Positions 6,728-12,738 of a stretch of DNA of 12,738 bases are shown one piece after another (position 1 is the stretch's first letter; every line of letters starts with the position of its first letter). The notes below the pieces were generated by a model. The model ran no database searches. It was not told the origin of the DNA and worked only from the letters and a program-made list of their open reading frames with translations. The position numbers and the translations under genes were made by a program. The DNA is from Candidatus Melainabacteria bacterium (lineage in GTDB: Bacteria; Cyanobacteriota; Vampirovibrionia; Obscuribacterales; Obscuribacteraceae), in contig JACQVM010000381.1 of NCBI GenBank assembly GCA_016209785.1, positions 1-12,738 of the forward strand, read 5' to 3'.

Positions 6728-7783
6728 ATGACTTTCGATTGTGCACTTGCAATCGGTGCAATTTTGCTTGCACTGGCATTTGATTTTGTCAATGGCTTCC
6801 ACGACACAGCAAACGCGGTGGCCACAGTTATATACACTAAAGCTCTTAGGCCTAGCGTTGCCATTATCATGAGTGGCTTGCTAAATTTTGCAGGAGCAGT
6901 ACTTGTAGGAACTGCAGTAGCTAAGGTAATAACCAAAATAATTCCACAAGACAAGATAACAATGACCATAGTGGTGGCAGTGCTTGTTGGTGCGCTTATT
7001 TGGAATATACTCACCTGGTATTTTGGATTGCCTGTCAGCTCTTCACACTGCCTAATCGGTAGCTTGTTTGGGGCAGGCATAGCAGCTGGAGGGATAAACG
7101 GCGTCAACTGGAGCGAGCTAAGCAAGGTAGTGCTGGCACTTCTCATATCACCAGTGGCAGGGCTGACAATCGGGGCAATTATTACTTGGATTGTTGTCAC
7201 GTGTACACGTAGTGCATATCCCGGAGGTCAACAACCTCGGTTTTTCCGCTGGGTGCAGGTACTCTCATCCGCATCTGTCAGCTTCACACATGGCAGTAAT
7301 GATGGACAAAAAACTATGGGCATCATTACGCTCATCTTGGCCACCCAGTTTGCACAATTTGGTTATAGGTATGATCACGTACCTCTCTGGGTCATGATAG
7401 CTGCAGCGGCTGCAATGGGGATGGGCACAATGATTGGCGGTTGGAGAATCATCCGCACAGTAGGCACCAAGATAACCAAAGAGAGAATCACATATGCTCA
7501 AGGATTTGGAGCAGAATTGAGCACCGCTACAATAATTTATGTTGCGTCGCTTCTTGGTGCACCAATCAGCACCACGCATACCCTGAGCTCGGCTATAGCA
7601 GGCAGCACAATTCCAAGCTATGGTATAGGCAAGCTGAACTTTCGCACAGTTCAATTGATTCTTGCTGCATGGATATTAACACTGCCGGTAGTAGCTTTGC
7701 TTTCTGGCACCAGTTACTGCCTAGCAAACCATTTTACCCATCAAACTATTGAACTTGCTACAAGCTGGAACATTCATCTATGA
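6728..7783 (+). CDS. pit: PiT-family inorganic phosphate permease
   Basis: A 351-residue inner-membrane low-affinity phosphate carrier. Seen: both family signatures, GFHDTANA (23-30) and THGSNDGQKTMG (187-198). The matching inverted-repeat segments GLPVSSSHCLIGS (100-112) and GAPISTTHTLSSA (277-289) are also present, with about ten hydrophobic helices. Length and motifs are complete. Known: bacterial Pit proteins cotransport phosphate as metal-phosphate complexes (Mg, Ca, Mn, Zn and others) with protons. ATG 6728 follows AGTAGGG. Many pit genes adjoin a PhoU-like DUF47 gene; none is present here. Instead the neighbours are a 37-residue membrane peptide and an outer-membrane fusion protein. 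Coming after a metal-pump cluster, it may connect phosphate and metal balance; this is inference. Confidence 0.93.
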   Translation: MTFDCALAIGAILLALAFDFVNGFHDTANAVATVIYTKALRPSVAIIMSGLLNFAGAVLVGTAVAKVITKIIPQDKITMTIVVAVLVGALIWNILTWYFGLPVSSSHCLIGSLFGAGIAAGGINGVNWSELSKVVLALLISPVAGLTIGAIITWIVVTCTRSAYPGGQQPRFFRWVQVLSSASVSFTHGSNDGQKTMGIITLILATQFAQFGYRYDHVPLWVMIAAAAAMGMGTMIGGWRIIRTVGTKITKERITYAQGFGAELSTATIIYVASLLGAPISTTHTLSSAIAGSTIPSYGIGKLNFRTVQLILAAWILTLPVVALLSGTSYCLANHFTHQTIELATSWNIHL

Positions 7784-7830
7784 AACACGCGATCACAAGA
7801 GGGCATCGCCTTAGATAGAAGTAGGACAAC

Positions 7831-8943
7831 ATGAGAAGCACTTGTGTAAACATAATGAGCGCATCAATGATAGCACTTGGACTTGTGATGCTCACAACTC
7901 AAATAAGCAAAGCAGCCTCAAGTAGTTCTAAGAATCCAGATCCTGATTATTCAAGTTGGAATTCAATACCAATACAGTTTCCTATTCACAAAAAGCTGGG
8001 TGGTTACTTTGAAGTCCAACCTCGTTGGTCAAGGCTACCGGTGCACAATTTTGCTGAGCTAGTGACTAGAAGTGGTGTTACTTATGATATTAATAAGCAT
8101 GCTAGCCTGGCAGGTGGTTACTATTGGACGCCGCTGTTTAACCCAAAGTTGAACTATGACAACAGACTCTGGCAACAACTAACCTCATCTCACCATCTCA
8201 GCAAATTGAAGCTCCAAAACCGTGTTCGCTTTGAAGAAATCTGGCGAGACCAATATGACGGCACCTCAGTGAGATTTCGTGACCAACTAAAATTTATGTA
8301 CCCCATTGGTGAAACCAAGTGGTCAATTGTTGGCTCTGAAGAGCCAATTTGGAATGTAAACACTCGCGAACATGGACCTCAACGTGGCTGGAATCAAAAT
8401 CGTGTATTTATAGGGCTTGGCAGACAAATAAATGCTGTAACGCGCATTGAGTGTGGTTACCTTAATCAATATAAAATCGGGCATAACGGTAAACCAAATC
8501 AAGTCAATCATGTACTTGTAGCTCAGTTGTCTCTTGACTTAAGAAAGCTAAAACTGCATGGGCAGACAAAGTTAGCTCAGGCACCACAAGCACCCAATAC
8601 AACCTCCATACCGCCAAACAATCACCTTGCTGACGTAGATGTTACTCAAACAGCCAAAGATATTAAACTTGTTGCTAATGTACCCAATATGGAAATACAA
8701 GATCTTGAGCTCATTGTTGGGAGACACACCGTAACCATCAAGAACAATAAACAACAAACCGGCTTACAGCCAATAAGCTTAGCTTCTAGTCCATTTGAAA
8801 AGGTCATTCAGCTTCCTTGTGATATAGAACGTGATCAAGCTGAAGCTACCCTTTGTGATGGAAAGCTGACTGTTGTTTTGCCTAAACAACAAGAATCTGT
8901 TGGCAAGAAAATTGCCATTCATTATGTAAAGCCAGCCAGCTAG
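7831..8943 (+). CDS. DUF2490 outer-membrane barrel fused to a C-terminal Hsp20/alpha-crystallin domain
   Basis: One uninterrupted 370-residue frame. Seen: signal peptide (1-28, ending S-K-A). The DUF2490 barrel spans about 35-244, with the family-like strands LQNRVRFEEIW (128-138), VRFRDQLKFMYPIG (147-160) and NQNRVFIGLGRQI (188-200) and the ECGYLNQY block (207-214). A Pro/Ala/Asn-rich linker follows (245-265). The alpha-crystallin domain spans about 266-363, with the DVxxTxxDI opening, the DLELIVGRHTVTIKN strands (291-305), the DGKLTVVLPK hallmark (343-352) and a terminal I-A-I motif (361-363). Known: DUF2490 proteins are predicted outer-membrane proteins of unknown role; Hsp20 domains are ATP-independent holdases, normally cytoplasmic. 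Inferred: the Hsp20 domain is displayed in the periplasm, tied to the outer membrane. The start ATG 7831 has GTAGGA upstream, 47 bp after pit. Confidence 0.85.
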   Translation: MRSTCVNIMSASMIALGLVMLTTQISKAASSSSKNPDPDYSSWNSIPIQFPIHKKLGGYFEVQPRWSRLPVHNFAELVTRSGVTYDINKHASLAGGYYWTPLFNPKLNYDNRLWQQLTSSHHLSKLKLQNRVRFEEIWRDQYDGTSVRFRDQLKFMYPIGETKWSIVGSEEPIWNVNTREHGPQRGWNQNRVFIGLGRQINAVTRIECGYLNQYKIGHNGKPNQVNHVLVAQLSLDLRKLKLHGQTKLAQAPQAPNTTSIPPNNHLADVDVTQTAKDIKLVANVPNMEIQDLELIVGRHTVTIKNNKQQTGLQPISLASSPFEKVIQLPCDIERDQAEATLCDGKLTVVLPKQQESVGKKIAIHYVKPAS

Positions 8944-8952
8944 CAGTTGAGC

Positions 8953-10068
8953 CTAAAAACCTGAGTCACCTTTTGGAGTTGCAGTTTCAAGATTCTCCAT
9001 AGCGCGCCGCCTTTGCTCTTCTGCGTTACGTTGTCGACTCACTGCGTCTTCCATTTGCTTTCTCATGTAAGGGCTAGGCTTTGCTGCCGTAGGCTCAGCC
9101 TCAGCAGGCTTAATCTTTTGCTCAAGCTCCATCACACGATCCTTAACAATGGCCACCACCTTAGCATCATTTGGTGGAGCTGCACGTAAATAAGCTTTGT
9201 ACTCATTTACCGCTGAGGCTATGTGGTTTTCTTTGTCTAGCAACATGCCCAAATAAAGATGTGCGGGCGCATTATTAGGATTGCGCAAGAGCACCTGATG
9301 CCAATTGTCCATTGCTCCTTGATGATTACCCTTAGCAAGAGCACAGGTCCCCATATTTAAATACACTTTCTCGTAATCTAGCCCCTTTAAGCTACTGGCA
9401 CGCTCCAGCATTTCCTGAAACTGAGGAATAGCCTCACTCCATTCTCCTTGCTTCATGTAATTACCTGCCAAGTTCATCCAGGCATCTGTATAGCTCCAGG
9501 GTCTGTCGCCTAATGCTTCCTTAAAGTGGTACATGGCATTCTTAAGATCGTTGCGCTTCTCTAGAAGTACACCCAAAAGATTATGAGCTCGGGGTCCTGG
9601 TCCTAGGTATTCGATAAGTGCAGCATTTAACTCACCCTCTGCTTCTTTATCCCTATCGTTGCGCATATAAATTTCTGCCAGGTCACAATGCGCCTCAGGA
9701 GATGGCCCAACGTTTTGCTGAACATGCTTGTTGAGCGCGTCCAGCGCTTTGGCATCCTCACCTTTTTTCATGTAGCAACGGCCTAAATTAAGATACGCTT
9801 GCGGGTAATAATTGTTGCGTGCAAAGTAAATTGCCTGCAGAAAAGAATCAACAGCACCATCCACATCTCCTGCCTTCATTTTCTTCTCACCTTCGTTAAA
9901 GTTGTTAACTGAAGGCTCCACGGTAGCTGTATCCTTACCTTTAGTCTTAGCAGAGACAGGCAATTCTTGGACCAAATCTAAGCCAAAAGTAAATCCTAGC
10001 CAGACAAACACAAGCATGAAAGCCACAGCAAGTTGAGGCACAACCTGGCATTTACTCTTTCGATTCAT
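8953..10068 (-). CDS. Membrane-anchored tetratricopeptide-repeat protein
   Basis: 371 residues. Seen: a basic N-terminus and one hydrophobic segment (about 11-36, signal anchor or uncleaved signal). About seven TPR units run from residue 54 to 299, for example YYPQAYLNLGRCYMKKGEDA (87-106) and APAHLYLGMLLDKENHIASA (267-286). An Ala/Pro linker and a highly charged Arg/Glu/Gln tail (335-360) end the protein. TPR arrays bind partner proteins, so a scaffold role on the outer face of the inner membrane is likely; the partner is unknown. ATG 10068 directly abuts the TAG stop of the upstream 83-residue gene, with AAGG eight bases before it, so translation is probably coupled. It converges with the DUF2490-Hsp20 gene across only 9 bp with no terminator-like stem. 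Confidence 0.88.
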   Translation of the reverse strand: MNRKSKCQVVPQLAVAFMLVFVWLGFTFGLDLVQELPVSAKTKGKDTATVEPSVNNFNEGEKKMKAGDVDGAVDSFLQAIYFARNNYYPQAYLNLGRCYMKKGEDAKALDALNKHVQQNVGPSPEAHCDLAEIYMRNDRDKEAEGELNAALIEYLGPGPRAHNLLGVLLEKRNDLKNAMYHFKEALGDRPWSYTDAWMNLAGNYMKQGEWSEAIPQFQEMLERASSLKGLDYEKVYLNMGTCALAKGNHQGAMDNWHQVLLRNPNNAPAHLYLGMLLDKENHIASAVNEYKAYLRAAPPNDAKVVAIVKDRVMELEQKIKPAEAEPTAAKPSPYMRKQMEDAVSRQRNAEEQRRRAMENLETATPKGDSGF

Positions 10069-10320
10069 CTATTCAGCCTTAGTAGCCTCAATTTCAATCT
10101 GTACCACACCAGTCAAATACAAAACTGCTGCCACAGCAAGATAAAGGAGGCAAGCTTGCCATACATTTATGTGTGGCAGTTGGGAAAAACTTACAATAAA
10201 AGCATTCCATGTCCATTGGATACAAGCAATCGGTAAAACAACCAAAGCACCAATGAGCCCCATGCATAAAGCCGATAGCAGTATTGCTGCAAAAAAGGGA
10301 GGAACCTGAAAAACCCTCAT
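10069..10320 (-). CDS. Small two-helix membrane protein of unknown function
   Basis: 83 residues. Seen: two hydrophobic segments, about 8-36 and 54-73, separated by an amphipathic loop (IQWTWNAFIVSFSQLPHINVW region), and a short acidic C-terminus (IEIEATKAE). The gene is supported by a good GGAGGT site (10331-10336) inside the end of ligA, and by zero-gap TAG|ATG junctions at both ends, which mark it as a translated link in an operon. I recognise no family. Its partner may be the membrane-anchored TPR protein encoded immediately after it. Confidence 0.7.
   Translation of the reverse strand: MRVFQVPPFFAAILLSALCMGLIGALVVLPIACIQWTWNAFIVSFSQLPHINVWQACLLYLAVAAVLYLTGVVQIEIEATKAE

Positions 10321-12738
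<2,418 letters not shown>

Noticed and set aside
6583..7200. 205-codon - strand frame over the pit gene
   Set aside because: Antisense shadow of a transmembrane gene; hydrophobic appearance is a product of the reverse frame, and pit carries both family signatures.
7789..7809. GCGAT/ATCGC inverted repeat between pit and the DUF2490 gene
   Set aside because: Only 5 bp of pairing with an 11-nt loop and no T-run; expected by chance.
8944..8952. Bidirectional terminator between the convergent genes
   Set aside because: The gap is 9 bp and no stem with a T-run was found there or in the adjoining gene ends.

Overview
The window reads as bacterial chromosome from a diderm (Gram-negative-type) organism. 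Two proteins have signal peptides and outer-membrane beta-barrel features. Genes are densely packed and almost all have clear Shine-Dalgarno sites. No RNA gene, CRISPR array, transposase or phage gene was recognised. The combination of HMA_2-type P-ATPase genes, DUF5132-like small membrane proteins and a TPR protein brings to mind the Cyanobacteria/Vampirovibrionia (Melainabacteria, Obscuribacter-like) lineage. That is a low-confidence impression, not a demonstrated placement.

Region 1 (138-6449, + strand) is a compact cluster. It begins with two paralogous small one-helix membrane proteins with Glu/Ala-rich helical tails, whose layout resembles mycobacterial PacL (DUF1490) and DUF5132 proteins. 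Next come a His-rich HMA_2-like protein with a C-terminal membrane anchor, and a P1B-type metal ATPase with two more HMA_2 domains and no CPC-type membrane motif. The cluster ends with a divergent SLC1/DAACS-family transporter whose two sodium-site aspartates appear to be asparagines, and an outer-membrane barrel protein with a His-containing C-terminal tail. The likely theme is transport of a divalent metal across both membranes.

Region 2 (6499-8943, + strand) holds a 37-residue single-helix peptide and a PiT-family phosphate (metal-phosphate) permease. It also holds the most unusual gene of the window, a DUF2490 outer-membrane barrel fused to a C-terminal Hsp20/alpha-crystallin domain. PiT carriers are known to move metal-phosphate complexes, so regions 1 and 2 together could form a metal/phosphate homeostasis locus. 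This is inference from adjacency.

Region 3 (8953-12738, - strand) converges on region 2 with a 9-bp gap. It is a tight operon-like run: the 3' end of a thiolase gene (entering from beyond the window), ligA (NAD-dependent DNA ligase), an 83-residue two-helix membrane protein, and a membrane-anchored TPR protein. The last two junctions are both zero-gap TAG|ATG.
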